A stretch of DNA of 51,570 nt from an uncultured Eubacteriales bacterium. Lineage in GTDB: Bacteria; Bacillota; Clostridia; Lachnospirales; Lachnospiraceae. The notes beneath the pieces were generated by a model, which was not told the origin of the DNA, ran no database searches, and was given only the letters and a program-made list of their open reading frames with translations. Both the position numbers and the translations under genes were made by a program. The stretch lies in contig OMZX01000009.1 in NCBI GenBank assembly GCA_900315665.1, positions 1 through 51,570 of the forward strand, in the 5' to 3' direction. Shown piece after piece: positions 6,947 to 15,626 of this stretch (the first letter of the stretch is position 1; each line of letters begins with the position of its first letter).

Positions 6947-8986
6947 TCATACCTTCGTCCTCCCGTCCTTCTTTGCATCCTGATATTTCCGATACAGCTT
7001 CACGATCGCGTCCGCCATTTCTTCAACCGTGTCCGGGCGCTCCTCGAAGCGGATACCGAGATCCTTCAGCTCGTGGATCAGGTACGTCATCTGCGGCGCG
7101 CCGAGCCCCATCTCTTCAAGCTCCTTGTACCGACGGAAAATCTCCTCCGGCGTACCCGACATCCTTAGCTCTCCGTGGTCCAGCACCTCAACGAGGTCCG
7201 TATACCGCGCGACATCGTCCATCGAATGCGACACAAGCACGATTGTCATCCCGGCCTTCTCATGGAGCGACTTAATTTCCCGGAACAGATCGTCCCGCCC
7301 CTGCGGATCGAGTCCCGCCGTCGGCTCATCGAGGATCAGCACCTCCGGCCGCATCGCGAGCACGCCGGCGATCGCGACCCGCCGTTTCTGCCCGCCGGAT
7401 AGCTCAAAGGGCGACTTCTCATAATATTCCTCACCCATGCCCACGAGCGCCAATGCCTCCTTCGCGCGGCTTCTCGCTTCGTCATCGGAGAGCCCCTGGT
7501 TCTTCGGGCCGTACATGACGTCCGTGATCACATCCACTTCGAACAGCTGATACTCCGGATACTGGAACACAAGCCCCACCTTGAAACGGAGCTGCCGCTT
7601 GTTGATGTTGTCGTGATAAATACTGATGAATTTGCTGTCGTCAATCGCCGAATTGATGCCGCTGACGGCTTCCGTCTTCCGGTCGGTGGCACTGGCCGGG
7701 AGGTCAGCTGCTGCACCGGCGGAAGCATTGGACGAAGATAGGATAGCCGCGGTTGCTGCGCTCTCTGATGCCATATTGCCTTTCGAACGCTTCGCCCCTT
7801 CGCTTCTGCCCTTCGACTTTTTCTGCCTGCGGCAGGGCTCCTCCTTAAAGAGCGGCGCGTTGTCCCGGAAATTGACGAGGATGTCGCCGTCGGTCGCCTC
7901 TAAGAGGCCGTCGAGATGCTGCGTGAGCGTTGACTTGCCGGAACCCGTGTGGCCGATGAACGCTGTGATCGAACCGCGCGGGATGTCGAAGCTGACATCA
8001 CGTAGCGCATAGCTCTCCATGGCCGTGCCCTGCTGGTACACGTGCGAAAGGTGGCTGACCCGGATGACCGGATCCGTGATCTCGAGATGCTTCGGCTTTT
8101 GCTTCACGAAATCCGGCTCAAACTCCGCCTGCTTCGGAAGAAGCTCCGAGAGCCGGTCGCAGAGCTCCCGCCTCGTCAGCACAGAAACCGGCACCGGAAG
8201 CCCCGCCTTATTAAGAAGGAAGCTAAGCTCCGTCACCTCCGGCACATCCATATGGATCGCCTTCAGTTCTTCGACATGCGAGAACACCTCGCGCGGCGCA
8301 CCGTCCATGACAACCTGTCCCTTATCCATGACGATGATCCGGTCTGCACCGACCGTTTCCTCCATATAATGCGTAATGAGCACAATCGTCACGTGCGCCT
8401 GTTTGTTTAGCTCCGTGACGGTCTTCACGACCTCGCGCCGGCCGCTCGGATCGAGCATCGCCGTCGGTTCATCGAGGACGATACACTTCGGAAGCATCGC
8501 CATCGTACCCGCGATCGCTACCCGCTGCTTCTGCCCGCCCGAAAGCCTGTTCGGCGACTTCAGCCGATACGCTGTCATATCGACCGCCTCCAGCGCGCGG
8601 TTTACCCGCTCCCAGATCTCCTTCGTCGGTACCCCGATATTCTCCGGCCCGAAACCGACATCCTCCTCGACCACCGACGCAATGATCTGATTATCCGGAT
8701 TCTGAAACACCATCCCCGTTTCCTTCCGGATATCCCAGAGCTTCGACTCATCCTTCGTATCCTTCTCCCCGATAAAGAGCGTCCCCTCCGTCGGCAGATT
8801 CAGGGCATTTAAGAGCTTCGCAAATGTTGACTTGCCTGAGCCATTGTGGCCGAGCACACACACAAAAGAGCCCTCCGCGATAGTAAGACTCACATCCCGA
8901 AGCGCCCTCGTCGTATCGATCACCTTGTTGTTTTCATCCGTCCTGACATAGTCAAACGAAAGATTTCTGGCATCAATAATATTCAA
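6947..8986 (-). CDS. ecfA: Fused energy-coupling factor ATPase EcfA1-EcfA2
   Basis: This 679-residue protein carries two complete ABC ATPase domains that most Firmicutes encode as separate EcfA1 and EcfA2. Domain 1 has Walker A GHNGSGKST (46-54), Q-loop FQNPDNQ (94-100), LSGGQ (148-152) and LDEPTAMLDP (171-180). Domain 2 has Walker A GHTGSGKST (345-353), Q-loop FQYPEYQLFE (474-483), LSGGQ (529-533) and ILDEPTAGLDP (551-561). A charged, then Ala/Ser-rich insertion of about 70 residues (about 380-450) separates Walker A and the Q-loop of domain 2. The start is TTG at 8986, seven bases after AGGA. The protein powers vitamin uptake with EcfT. Confidence 0.94.
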   Translation of the reverse strand: MNIIDARNLSFDYVRTDENNKVIDTTRALRDVSLTIAEGSFVCVLGHNGSGKSTFAKLLNALNLPTEGTLFIGEKDTKDESKLWDIRKETGMVFQNPDNQIIASVVEEDVGFGPENIGVPTKEIWERVNRALEAVDMTAYRLKSPNRLSGGQKQRVAIAGTMAMLPKCIVLDEPTAMLDPSGRREVVKTVTELNKQAHVTIVLITHYMEETVGADRIIVMDKGQVVMDGAPREVFSHVEELKAIHMDVPEVTELSFLLNKAGLPVPVSVLTRRELCDRLSELLPKQAEFEPDFVKQKPKHLEITDPVIRVSHLSHVYQQGTAMESYALRDVSFDIPRGSITAFIGHTGSGKSTLTQHLDGLLEATDGDILVNFRDNAPLFKEEPCRRQKKSKGRSEGAKRSKGNMASESAATAAILSSSNASAGAAADLPASATDRKTEAVSGINSAIDDSKFISIYHDNINKRQLRFKVGLVFQYPEYQLFEVDVITDVMYGPKNQGLSDDEARSRAKEALALVGMGEEYYEKSPFELSGGQKRRVAIAGVLAMRPEVLILDEPTAGLDPQGRDDLFREIKSLHEKAGMTIVLVSHSMDDVARYTDLVEVLDHGELRMSGTPEEIFRRYKELEEMGLGAPQMTYLIHELKDLGIRFEERPDTVEEMADAIVKLYRKYQDAKKDGRTKV
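7716..7731. repeat. 16-bp interspersed motif copy c, inside the EcfA insertion
   Basis: CCGGCGGAAGCATTGG is the reverse complement of a motif variant. It encodes the residues around N420-G424 in the Ala/Ser-rich insertion of the second ATPase domain, a region not conserved in EcfA2. Confidence 0.5.
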
Positions 8987-9061
8987 AGCAAATTCCTTTC
9001 AGAGGTGTCGTTCCAAGCAGGATACAGCCCTCAAACTCCACTAGTTCCGATTCAGTATATT

Positions 9062-9090
9062 AAAAAAGACGGGCACTGACAAGTGCCCGC
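9062..9090 (-). terminator. Intrinsic terminator downstream of the first wall-binding protein
   Basis: CGGGCACT and AGTGCCCG form the stem, and on the minus strand the hairpin is followed by TCTTTTTTA. It lies beyond palindromic element A, so the element would be inside the 3' UTR of the gene at 9410-10927. Confidence 0.8.
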
Positions 9091-9108
9091 TTGCATTCCC
9101 ACAAAACA

Positions 9109-9400
9109 GCGGAGAACCAGAGTGAAGCGGGCGGAAGCCCGGAAGCGGCAGAGGCGCGCTCTGGACACACTTCCTGACGAAAGTCTCAGCTAGCCAGCCA
9201 GCACGGACAGGGTAAAAAATCGGTGCCCTCAAGGCCCGATTTTTTAGGCCCATTGAAGGAAAAATCCCTTCAAGGATTTTTCCTGAATTGGGCCGGCCCA
9301 GTCCGTGATGGCTGGATAGCGCTAAGACTTTCGTCTCTGTGCGTCCAGAGCGCGCCTCTGCCGCTTCCGGGCTTCCGCCCGTTTCGCTCTGGTTCTCCGC
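9109..9400. repeat. Large palindromic element A (forward)
   Basis: The outer arms 9109-9166 and 9343-9400 are 58-bp inverted repeats with two mismatches. Inside lie conserved family parts: the mid-stem AAAGTCT/AGACTTT and a GGCTGG pairing, an AAAAAATCGG/CCGATTTTTT hairpin and an AGGAAAAATCC/GGATTTTTCCT hairpin. This copy lacks the GGGGCACCC/GGGTGCCCC ends seen in the other copies. It ends 9 bases from the stop codon of the wall-binding gene. Confidence 0.9.
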
Positions 9401-9409
9401 GTCCGCTTA

Positions 9410-10927
9410 TCAATGCACCCAGTGTCCGTCGGCTGCGATCGTGTAGGTGCCGAACAGTGTGGTGCTCCGCGCCATGGATCCCTTCGGGATCCCGGACGCT
9501 GCTTCCGGATAGAAGTAATAATACTTATTGTTGAGAAGCACCCAGCCGGTCCGCATCTTCCCCTCATGGTCAAGATAATACTGCTGCCCGCCGACTGTGA
9601 TGAGCTTATTTACAACCATCGTGCCGTAGCCACTGCCCGATGTACCACTAAAGTAGTACCACTCACCGCCGATCTCCGCCCAGCCGGTCTTCATCGCACC
9701 GGAGCTTGTGAGATAATATACGCCATTCGTCCCGCTATAGAGACCGGTCATCATCTTACCAGTGCCATCCAGCCGATAAAACGCATTATTATAAAGCACC
9801 CAGTCATTCGTCACATACTGCCCGGTCACAAGCTGAAAATACCAGCCGCTGCTCTGCTGCACCCACTTCCCGGCGCCATTAATCGCAAAACCACCCGCAG
9901 CCCGCTCTATAGGAAGCGTGGTCGTCTGACCGTTAGAGGCATTGTAAACCTGATACCCCGCTGCGCCGGCAGCTGAAGAAACACCGGCTGTGCTATACGT
10001 CGCGCCGCCCGACGAACTATACGAAGACGTCGTCCCGGTGGAAGCATTGTACACTGTGTACGTCGTGCCCGTGCTGGAGCCCGTAGCAGCCGTCACCTTC
10101 GTGTTATTCTGCGCCGCCGCGATCCGCTCGCCCTCGCCAGAGAAAACCGTCGACGAAGCATACCGCCCGGACCCATCCGACACCTGACCATCCGAAATCA
10201 TGATCGTGTTCGAATTCATGATGTCCGAAGCGTCTCCATACTTCGACTGCCCGGAAGCATACGGTACCGTCTGAACCTCATAGAAATAACTACCCGCTTT
10301 CGTCATGTATGGATATAAGTTCAAACTTTGATTGTCCGTCGTGATTGTCGTCACCTTCGAACTATCCCGATACAACGTCACCTTATAAAACCCGGATGTG
10401 TTCGCCGGCGCCGTCCAGGACGCCACACCCGCATCACTCAGATAAATATTCGTCGGCGCGCTATACGTCCCCTTCATATTGTCAAGCATGATAACAAGCT
10501 CAAGCTGATACGAATTACTCTGCTTCGCCGAAACAAACGAACCGCCACTCACCGAAACCGAAGACGCATTATAGCCGCCCCCGAAATAATAAATGATCTG
10601 ATCCCCGTTTGACTTATCCTTATACTGCGCCGTCAAAGACAAAATGACCATCGGCCGCTGCCCGACGCCGCTCACTGACTCATTGACCCAGGCCGCCGAA
10701 TCCACCTCATACTGCCCATTGTCCGGCACCGAAAAATCATTCTCCGAAATCGACGGCAGATACTGATCATTCGCATCATACTCAAACTTCTTGAGCGAAT
10801 CATCCACTGTGATCTTCACACTCGTGATCCGCCTACGCGTATCCGAAGCTGCAGCCGTCATTGGCCACACCGCCGAAAGCATCACACAAATCGCCGCCAA
10901 AACCGAAACCAACTTCCTCGATTTCAT
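9410..10927 (-). CDS. Secreted protein with C-terminal cell-wall-binding (CW_binding_1-type) repeats
   Basis: The 505-residue protein begins with a signal peptide (basic MKSRK, hydrophobic core, cleavage near TAAAS at about 27). Residues about 30-340 are Ser/Thr/Gly-rich with no recognised enzymatic domain; they hold two VYNAS-type units. The last 150 residues are aromatic-glycine repeats of the kind WVLYNNAFYRLDGTGKM, TGWAEIGGEWYYF and TGWVLLNNKYYYF. Such repeats anchor proteins to wall teichoic acid or choline-like groups. It is probably a surface protein of unknown activity. It interrupts the usual rplQ-ecfA synteny. Confidence 0.85.
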   Translation of the reverse strand: MKSRKLVSVLAAICVMLSAVWPMTAAASDTRRRITSVKITVDDSLKKFEYDANDQYLPSISENDFSVPDNGQYEVDSAAWVNESVSGVGQRPMVILSLTAQYKDKSNGDQIIYYFGGGYNASSVSVSGGSFVSAKQSNSYQLELVIMLDNMKGTYSAPTNIYLSDAGVASWTAPANTSGFYKVTLYRDSSKVTTITTDNQSLNLYPYMTKAGSYFYEVQTVPYASGQSKYGDASDIMNSNTIMISDGQVSDGSGRYASSTVFSGEGERIAAAQNNTKVTAATGSSTGTTYTVYNASTGTTSSYSSSGGATYSTAGVSSAAGAAGYQVYNASNGQTTTLPIERAAGGFAINGAGKWVQQSSGWYFQLVTGQYVTNDWVLYNNAFYRLDGTGKMMTGLYSGTNGVYYLTSSGAMKTGWAEIGGEWYYFSGTSGSGYGTMVVNKLITVGGQQYYLDHEGKMRTGWVLLNNKYYYFYPEAASGIPKGSMARSTTLFGTYTIAADGHWVH

Positions 10928-11140
10928 TTTACTACCTCGCTACCCAAGTTTTCTTTAATCAAGGCAGTTGGAGCAAAGCTCCAACACGCCGTATCAAAGA
11001 CACATTATCCCTAACTACTATGGTAATAGAAAATCCGTTTCCTTTCAAATTACAATATTGAAAGAAATCTTTACAATATCCGTACATTTAACCACATCCT
11101 TTACTACGACAGCTCTTTTTCACTTACGCAGCCACAACCT

Positions 11141-11470
11141 CAGCTCCGGAGGGGCGCCGTGCTGCCGGGGGGCGGGCCGTCTGTGCATCCGTGTGTGGGG
11201 CCTTGGAGGGGCACCCGTACGAACATAAAGCCGAAAGTCCCAGCTAGCCGGGTGGCTCGGGCGAGGTAAAAAATCGGCGCCCACAAGGCCCGATTTTTTA
11301 GGCCCATTGAAGGAAAAATCCCTTCAAGGATTTTTCCTGAATTGGGCCGGCCCGACCGAGACGCCCGGATAGCGCTAGGACTTTCGAGCGTGAGCTAGGG
11401 TGCCCCTCCAAGACCCCACACACGGATGCGCAGACGGCCCGCCCGGCAGCACGACGCCCCTCCGGAGCTG
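11141..11470. repeat. Large palindromic element B (forward)
   Basis: The outer arms (from 11141 and ending at 11470) are about 73-76 bp, start with CAGCTCCGGAGGGGCG, and pair with three single-base differences and one 3-base length difference. The arms end in GGGGCACCC and GGGTGCCCC. The inner core has the same two hairpins as element A. It lies between the rplQ terminator region and the start of the wall-binding gene. RptB copy 1 follows after 17 bases. Confidence 0.9.
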
Positions 11471-11487
11471 GCCCGTCAACATAAGAA

Positions 11488-11568
11488 GGCATCGCAAGCG
11501 ATGCCTTTGAACGCGCTCGCCGCTAAGGCATCCCGAAGCCTCCCCGCGCAAGCGCGGTACTCCGGGAT
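11488..11568. repeat. RptB element copy 1
   Basis: A small hairpin GGCATCGC-AA-GCGATGCC is followed by the conserved core GAACGCGCTCGCCGCTAAGG. A second hairpin follows, with ATCCCG/CGGGAT outside and CCGCGC/GCGCGG inside. Copy 3 (50785-50865) is nearly identical; copy 2 (16402-16538) shares the core but has a different second stem. Confidence 0.85.
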
Positions 11569-11573
11569 TATAC

Positions 11574-11605
11574 AAAAAAGGAGCTGTCGCGCTAGCGACA
11601 GCCCC
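11574..11605 (-). terminator. Terminator of the ribosomal super-operon after rplQ
   Basis: On the minus strand GGGCTGTCGC, loop TAGC and GCGACAGC form a strong stem followed by TCCTTTTTTG. It lies about 30 bases past the rplQ stop codon. Confidence 0.85.
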
Positions 11606-11635
11606 CTGCAACTTTGTTCAAATGTAAATCAGCGA

Positions 11636-12184
11636 TTAAACGAGCTCGAGGAGCACTTCCATCGCAGCATCACCCTTACGCGGGCCAACCTTCACGATAC
11701 GTGTGTAGCCACCGTTCCGGTTTGCATACTTCGGTGCATACTCATCGAAAAGCTTCTGTGCAATATCAACCTGCTTCGTGTTCTTCTTGCGGCCTGCAGC
11801 TTCCTTCGGAACCGAAGTTACTGTGTAGGTCTCAGCAAGGATATGACGACGAGCAGCCAGTCTAGAAGGCTTGTCCTTCTTGATGGTCTTCTCAACTTCA
11901 TCATAAACGGTTACCTTAACAGTCTTGCCGTCTACCGTCTTCTCTTCCTTCACACGCTTGCCATTCGCATCCTTACGTGCAACCTTAGCCTTGACGGTAA
12001 CTTCCTCGTAATTATCCTTTTCCTTGACAGCGAGGGCGATGAGCGGCTCAACAAACTTGCGAACTTCCTTAGCTCTTGCCTCTGTGGTAAAAATCTTACC
12101 ATGCTCAAGAAGAGATGTTGTCATCGCACGAAGCATAGCCTGTCTCTGTCTTGACTCTCTGCCTAACTTTCTATACATTGCCAT
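11636..12184 (-). CDS. rplQ: 50S ribosomal protein L17 with an internal extension
   Basis: L17 normally has 112-130 residues; this one has 182. The conserved N-terminus (YRKLGRESRQRQAMLRAMTTSLLEHGKI) and C-terminus (YANRNGGYTRIVKVGPRKGDAAMEVLLELV) are intact. The extra 50 or so Lys/Val/Glu-rich residues (about 57-110) replace a surface loop. It is the last gene of the alpha operon, followed by a strong terminator, as in other Firmicutes. The length of the insertion is unusual but the frame is clean and codon use matches its neighbours. Confidence 0.96.
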   Translation of the reverse strand: MAMYRKLGRESRQRQAMLRAMTTSLLEHGKIFTTEARAKEVRKFVEPLIALAVKEKDNYEEVTVKAKVARKDANGKRVKEEKTVDGKTVKVTVYDEVEKTIKKDKPSRLAARRHILAETYTVTSVPKEAAGRKKNTKQVDIAQKLFDEYAPKYANRNGGYTRIVKVGPRKGDAAMEVLLELV

Positions 12185-12269
12185 AATAATTTTCCTCCAC
12201 CATGCTTTTCAGACTTACTGGTAAACTATCTGAGGCCCGTTGCCTTTAACGGAATTATTTCTCATACTC

Positions 12270-12300
12270 CATGCCGCCAATGCCTACATCAGCCGGCATG
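12270..12300. repeat. 16-bp interspersed motif copy e, between rpoA and rplQ
   Basis: CCAATGCCTACATCAG at 12277-12292 lies in the loop of a perfect 7-bp stem, CATGCCG (12270-12276) with CGGCATG (12294-12300). It is one of the clearest examples of the conserved-loop, variable-stem arrangement. Confidence 0.8.
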
Positions 12301-12306
12301 TCAGGA

Positions 12307-13359
12307 TCACTCCTCCTTCTGAGAGAGACTCAGATTTAATTCCTTTAACTTATCCAAAACTTCCTCAAGAGACTTTCTGCCGAGATTTCTCACCTTCATC
12401 ATCTCATCCGGTGTCTTCTCGCAGAGCTGCTGTACCGTATTGATACCCGCTCTCTTCAGGCAGTTGTATGAACGAACCGAAAGCTCGAGTTCGTCGATGT
12501 TCATCTCGAGAACCTTCTTCGTGTTATCATCCGGCTTTTCCTTGAGGACCTCGGTGGTATCCGGCTCCTGGCTCAGATTGATAAATAAAGAAAGATGATC
12601 CGAGATGGTTTCTGCTGCATCCGAAATCACATCATCCGGTGCTGCAGTACCGTTCGTGAAAACGTCCAATATGAGTTTATCGAAATCGGTCATATTACCG
12701 ACACGCGTATTCTCAATGGTCATATTGACACGTTCTACCGGTGTATAAATGGCGTCGATGCCGATCACATCCTTCGGAAGGTCGGCTGCCTTTGATCTGT
12801 CCGCTGCCACATAGCCTCTGCCCTCGGTGATGGTAAGTTCCATCTCGAGCTTGGCATCCGCGCCGCTGAGCGTTGCGATGACCTGGTCCGGATTCTGAAT
12901 CTCGATATAATCAGGAACCGTGATATCGGAAGCCTTTACAACTCCCTCACCGGTAAACTTGATCGAAGCCGGGATCACGCGCTTCTTTGCGCTTTCATCC
13001 GCATCATAGGCTGACGTCTGGTCATCGGAGGACCCGATGTTCTTAATTGCAAGACTCTTCAGATTCATGATGACATCTGTTGTGGATTCCTCTACGAAGG
13101 GAATCTTGATGCTGTCAAGCTGTAACAGCTTATGGGCATCGTCCTCACCCTCGGAATAGTTCGAATCATCCAGATGGACGCCATCGATTTTGACCTGAGA
13201 AACCGCAGCACCCGGCAGAACGGAAAGCATGACTCTCCTAAGTGAATTACCAAGTGTTGTGCCGTAGCCTCTTTCCAGCGGCTCGCAGACGAATCTGCCG
13301 TACTTCCGGTCATCTGAAATCTCGACAATTTCAATGTTTGGTTTCTCAAAATCGAACAT
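12307..13359 (-). CDS. rpoA: DNA-directed RNA polymerase subunit alpha
   Basis: Alpha nucleates assembly of RNA polymerase. The start is the ATG at 13359 with GGAGG six bases upstream; the open frame extends 15 codons further but without support. The 350-residue protein has the N-terminal dimerisation domain (FVCEPLERGYGTTLGNSLRRVMLSVLPG) and the C-terminal helix-hairpin-helix domain (SYNCLKRAGINTVQQL and VRNLGRKSLEEV). It is about 35 residues longer than the usual 315, owing mainly to acidic insertions near SSDDQTSAYDADES and in the following strands. Its place between rpsD and rplQ is standard. Confidence 0.97.
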   Translation of the reverse strand: MFDFEKPNIEIVEISDDRKYGRFVCEPLERGYGTTLGNSLRRVMLSVLPGAAVSQVKIDGVHLDDSNYSEGEDDAHKLLQLDSIKIPFVEESTTDVIMNLKSLAIKNIGSSDDQTSAYDADESAKKRVIPASIKFTGEGVVKASDITVPDYIEIQNPDQVIATLSGADAKLEMELTITEGRGYVAADRSKAADLPKDVIGIDAIYTPVERVNMTIENTRVGNMTDFDKLILDVFTNGTAAPDDVISDAAETISDHLSLFINLSQEPDTTEVLKEKPDDNTKKVLEMNIDELELSVRSYNCLKRAGINTVQQLCEKTPDEMMKVRNLGRKSLEEVLDKLKELNLSLSQKEE

Positions 13360-13411
13360 GCATTGCCTCCTCGCAAGCCAAAAGTATAAGTTCCATATAA
13401 ACACCGCACCA

Positions 13412-13454
13412 GCGCCTTAAGCCGCCTGATGTAGGCATTGGCTCTAAAAGGCGC
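13412..13454. repeat. 16-bp interspersed motif copy f, between rpsD and rpoA
   Basis: CTGATGTAGGCATTGG at 13426-13441 is the reverse-orientation motif. It is framed by GCGCCTT (13412-13418) and AAGGCGC (13448-13454), a 7-bp stem unrelated in sequence to the stems of other copies. Confidence 0.8.
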
Positions 13455-13479
13455 AGGAATGTGCAGAAATTTATATTTA

Positions 13480-14073
13480 TTATTTCGAATACAACTCGAC
13501 GATGAGCATCTCGTTTACCGGGACGTCAATATCCTCTCTTGCAGGAAGCTTCGTTACAGTTGCCTTCATGTTCTCGGCATCAGCATCGAGCCAAGCCGGA
13601 ACGAGACGGCCGTTTGTAACTTCTGTGATATCCTTGAATCTCTGAAGAGACTTCTTGTTTTCCTTTACAGCGACTACATCGCCAGCGGAAACACGATAGG
13701 AAGGAATGTTCACAACCTTGCCGTTTACAGTAATGAGTCTGTGGTCTACGACCTGACGAGCCTCCCGACGTGTACGTGCAAGACCCATACGGAATACTAC
13801 GTTGTCAAGACGGGACTCAAGAAGGATCATGAGGTTTGTACCAGTCATGCCCTTCATACGGTCTGCCTGTGCATAGTAGTTTCTGAACGGGCGCTCAAGA
13901 ACGCCGTAGATGAACTTAGCCTTCTGCTTCTCGCGAAGCTGTGTTGCGTACTCACTCATCTTACGACGCGGATTTCTCAGCTGTCTTGTTGACTTCTTGT
14001 CATAGCCAAGGTATACAGGGTCAAGTCCGAGTGACCTGCATCTTTTAAGTACAGGAACCTTATCTACTGCCAT
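13480..14073 (-). CDS. rpsD: 30S ribosomal protein S4
   Basis: S4 is a primary 16S rRNA binder and, in many bacteria, a translational repressor of its operon. The 197-residue protein has the S4 RNA-binding domain (RLDNVVFRMGLARTRREARQVVDHRLITVNGKVVNIPSYRV-type segment, about 90-145) and the typical C-terminal ELYSK. No zinc-binding cysteines are present at the N-terminus, so it is the Zn-free form. It lies between rpsK and rpoA in the alpha operon; in B. subtilis rpsD is elsewhere, so this order is the general Clostridia and proteobacterial one. Confidence 0.97.
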   Translation of the reverse strand: MAVDKVPVLKRCRSLGLDPVYLGYDKKSTRQLRNPRRKMSEYATQLREKQKAKFIYGVLERPFRNYYAQADRMKGMTGTNLMILLESRLDNVVFRMGLARTRREARQVVDHRLITVNGKVVNIPSYRVSAGDVVAVKENKKSLQRFKDITEVTNGRLVPAWLDADAENMKATVTKLPAREDIDVPVNEMLIVELYSK

Positions 14074-14196
14074 AATTATCTCCTTTTAATATCATGATAA
14101 ATCTACGTGATACGCCCTTTACACATCTCTGCTTCTTCGGGCTGATCTGCCACCTGTTTAGACTAAGGTGACCTAAGTCATGTAAGAGTAAGAGTA

Positions 14197-14586
14197 TTAT
14201 ACTCTTCTACGCTTCGGCGGACGGCATCCATTGTGCGGAACCGGTGTTACATCCTTGATGGAAGTAACCTCAAGACCGTTTGCCTGAAGTGCACGAATCG
14301 CTGCCTCACGACCTGAACCAGGTCCCTTAACCATAACATCCACATACTTTAAGCCATGGATAAGAGCTGCCTTTACAGCAGTCTCTGCAGCCATCTGTGC
14401 AGCATATGGAGTAGATTTTCTTGAACCCTTAAATCCGAGACCACCGGCACTAGCCCATGAAAGAGCATTACCCTCGGCATCAGTTAATGTCACGATCGTG
14501 TTGTTGAAGGATGCCTGAATATGTGCCTGTCCACGTTCAACGTTTTTCTTTACACGCTTTTTTGTAACTCTCTTAGCGCTTGCCAT
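14197..14586 (-). CDS. rpsK: 30S ribosomal protein S11
   Basis: S11 lines the platform near the Shine-Dalgarno helix. The 129-residue product is full length. It shows the motifs [30 protein letters not shown] and [14 protein letters not shown], with the basic C-terminus [13 protein letters not shown]. It lies between rpsM and rpsD. The 123-base gap before rpsD holds only a small hairpin (CACCT with AGGTG near 14152-14171) and no repeat motif. Confidence 0.97.
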   Translation of the reverse strand: MASAKRVTKKRVKKNVERGQAHIQASFNNTIVTLTDAEGNALSWASAGGLGFKGSRKSTPYAAQMAAETAVKAALIHGLKYVDVMVKGPGSGREAAIRALQANGLEVTSIKDVTPVPHNGCRPPKRRRV

Positions 14587-14691
14587 AGTAAACTAACCTA
14601 CTTTCCAAATTTATCTTCCTGTATTTAAAACATGAAGATCACAACAGTTACTTGAATAAGACGTAATCTCTTAAGTCTGTCACAAGAAAAA

Positions 14692-15060
14692 TTACTTCTT
14701 CTTGTTTGCTACAGTCTTACGAGGTCCCTTACGTGTTCTGGCGTTGGTCTTTGTCTTCTGACCTCTAACCGGGAGACCCTTTCTGTGACGGATGCCACGG
14801 TAGCAGCCAATTTCCTGCAGACTCTTGATATCAAGAGCTGTCTGACGTCTGAGATCACCTTCAACGGTCTGGTGCTCAGCGATGTAGTTGGCAATTACCT
14901 TGACCTCATCATCTGTAAGGTCCTTAACACGTGTGTCAGGATTAACGCCTGTTGCCGCAAGAATCTTGTCTGCGCTGGACTGACCGATACCATAGATGTA
15001 TGTCAGACCAATCTCGACTCTCTTTTCTCTCGGTAAATCGACACCTGCAATACGAGCCAT
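14692..15060 (-). CDS. rpsM: 30S ribosomal protein S13
   Basis: S13 sits at the head of the small subunit and contacts the P-site tRNA. The 122-residue protein has the N-terminal [26 protein letters not shown], the helix-two-turn-helix motif and the basic tail [18 protein letters not shown]. It follows rpmJ and precedes rpsK, as expected. Confidence 0.97.
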   Translation of the reverse strand: MARIAGVDLPREKRVEIGLTYIYGIGQSSADKILAATGVNPDTRVKDLTDDEVKVIANYIAEHQTVEGDLRRQTALDIKSLQEIGCYRGIRHRKGLPVRGQKTKTNARTRKGPRKTVANKKK

Positions 15061-15082
15061 GTTTCTTTCCTCCTGTTAAAAA

Positions 15083-15196
15083 TTAACCTTGTCTCTGCTT
15101 GTGCTTAGGGTTCTCGCAGATAATTCTGATAGAGCCTTTACGCTTGATGACCTTGCACTTCTCGCAGATAGGCTTTACTGAAGATCTTACCTTCAT
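15083..15196 (-). CDS. rpmJ: 50S ribosomal protein L36
   Basis: This 37-residue gene starts at the ATG at 15196 with AAAGGGG upstream. The product begins [20 protein letters not shown] and ends HKQRQG. The Zn-ribbon ligands Cys11, Cys14, Cys27 and His32 are all present, so this is the zinc-containing form. It lies between infA and rpsM, its standard place. A consensus-like promoter lies just upstream at 15243-15271. Confidence 0.95.
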   Translation of the reverse strand: MKVRSSVKPICEKCKVIKRKGSIRIICENPKHKQRQG

Positions 15197-15242
15197 CGTA
15201 ATTCCCCTTTCTAAAAACAAATCTGAACAAAGTTGCCGTATT

Positions 15243-15271
15243 ATTCTAACAAACCGCCAACTTCTTGTAAA
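15243..15271 (-). promoter_or_regulatory. Internal promoter upstream of rpmJ
   Basis: On the minus strand TTTACA and TAGAAT are separated by 17 bases, in the 203-base gap between infA and rpmJ. It would give a separate transcript rpmJ-rpsM-rpsK-rpsD-rpoA-rplQ, matching the classical alpha operon boundary. Confidence 0.6.
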
Positions 15272-15373
15272 GCAGATTCTCTGCTCTGTTCAAATTCTTT
15301 TTTCAAAAAATTGTTTTTATTTCAGTACAATGTTTCCTTCAGCCGGCCGCCCTTAAAGCTTCCTCCGCTGGAG

Positions 15374-15397
15374 CAGCCTGATGTCGGCATTGTGCTG
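15374..15397. repeat. 16-bp interspersed motif copy g, between infA and rpmJ
   Basis: CTGATGTCGGCATTGT at 15378-15393 is a reverse-orientation copy with two changes. The flanking CAGC and GCTG can pair, but the stem is short. Confidence 0.55.
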
Positions 15398-15399
15398 TT

Positions 15400-15618
15400 T
15401 TACTTGTCTCTCCAGATGATCCTACCTTTAGAAAGGTCATACGGAGAAAGCTCGATCGTCACCTTGTCGCCCGGCAGGATGCGGATGTAGTTCATCCGGA
15501 GCTTGCCGGAGATATGTGCGAGCACCTGGTGTCCGTTCTCAAGCTCTACCTGGAACATCGCGTTCGGCAGCTTCTCGATCACCTTTCCTGTAATTTCAAT
15601 AACATCTGACTTTGACAT
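15400..15618 (-). CDS. infA: Translation initiation factor IF-1
   Basis: IF-1 binds the 30S A site during initiation. The 72-residue single OB-fold protein matches the family over its whole length, with [20 protein letters not shown] at the N-terminus, the [17 protein letters not shown] central strand pair and the C-terminal YDLSKGRI. It lies 8 bases after map. The KOW-domain gene often found between map and infA in Clostridia is absent. Confidence 0.97.
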   Translation of the reverse strand: MSKSDVIEITGKVIEKLPNAMFQVELENGHQVLAHISGKLRMNYIRILPGDKVTIELSPYDLSKGRIIWRDK

Positions 15619-15626
15619 TCGTCCTC

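Noticed and set aside
6732..6950. 72-codon minus-strand frame between ecfA and ecfT
   Set aside because: It has no ribosome binding site, overlaps the ecfA stop and resembles no known protein.
7448..7463. Further matches to the 16-bp motif inside conserved coding sequence (7448, 46164, 49728, 38338)
   Set aside because: These encode conserved residues of the ATPase, kinase, GTPase or MurC families and are likely chance matches.
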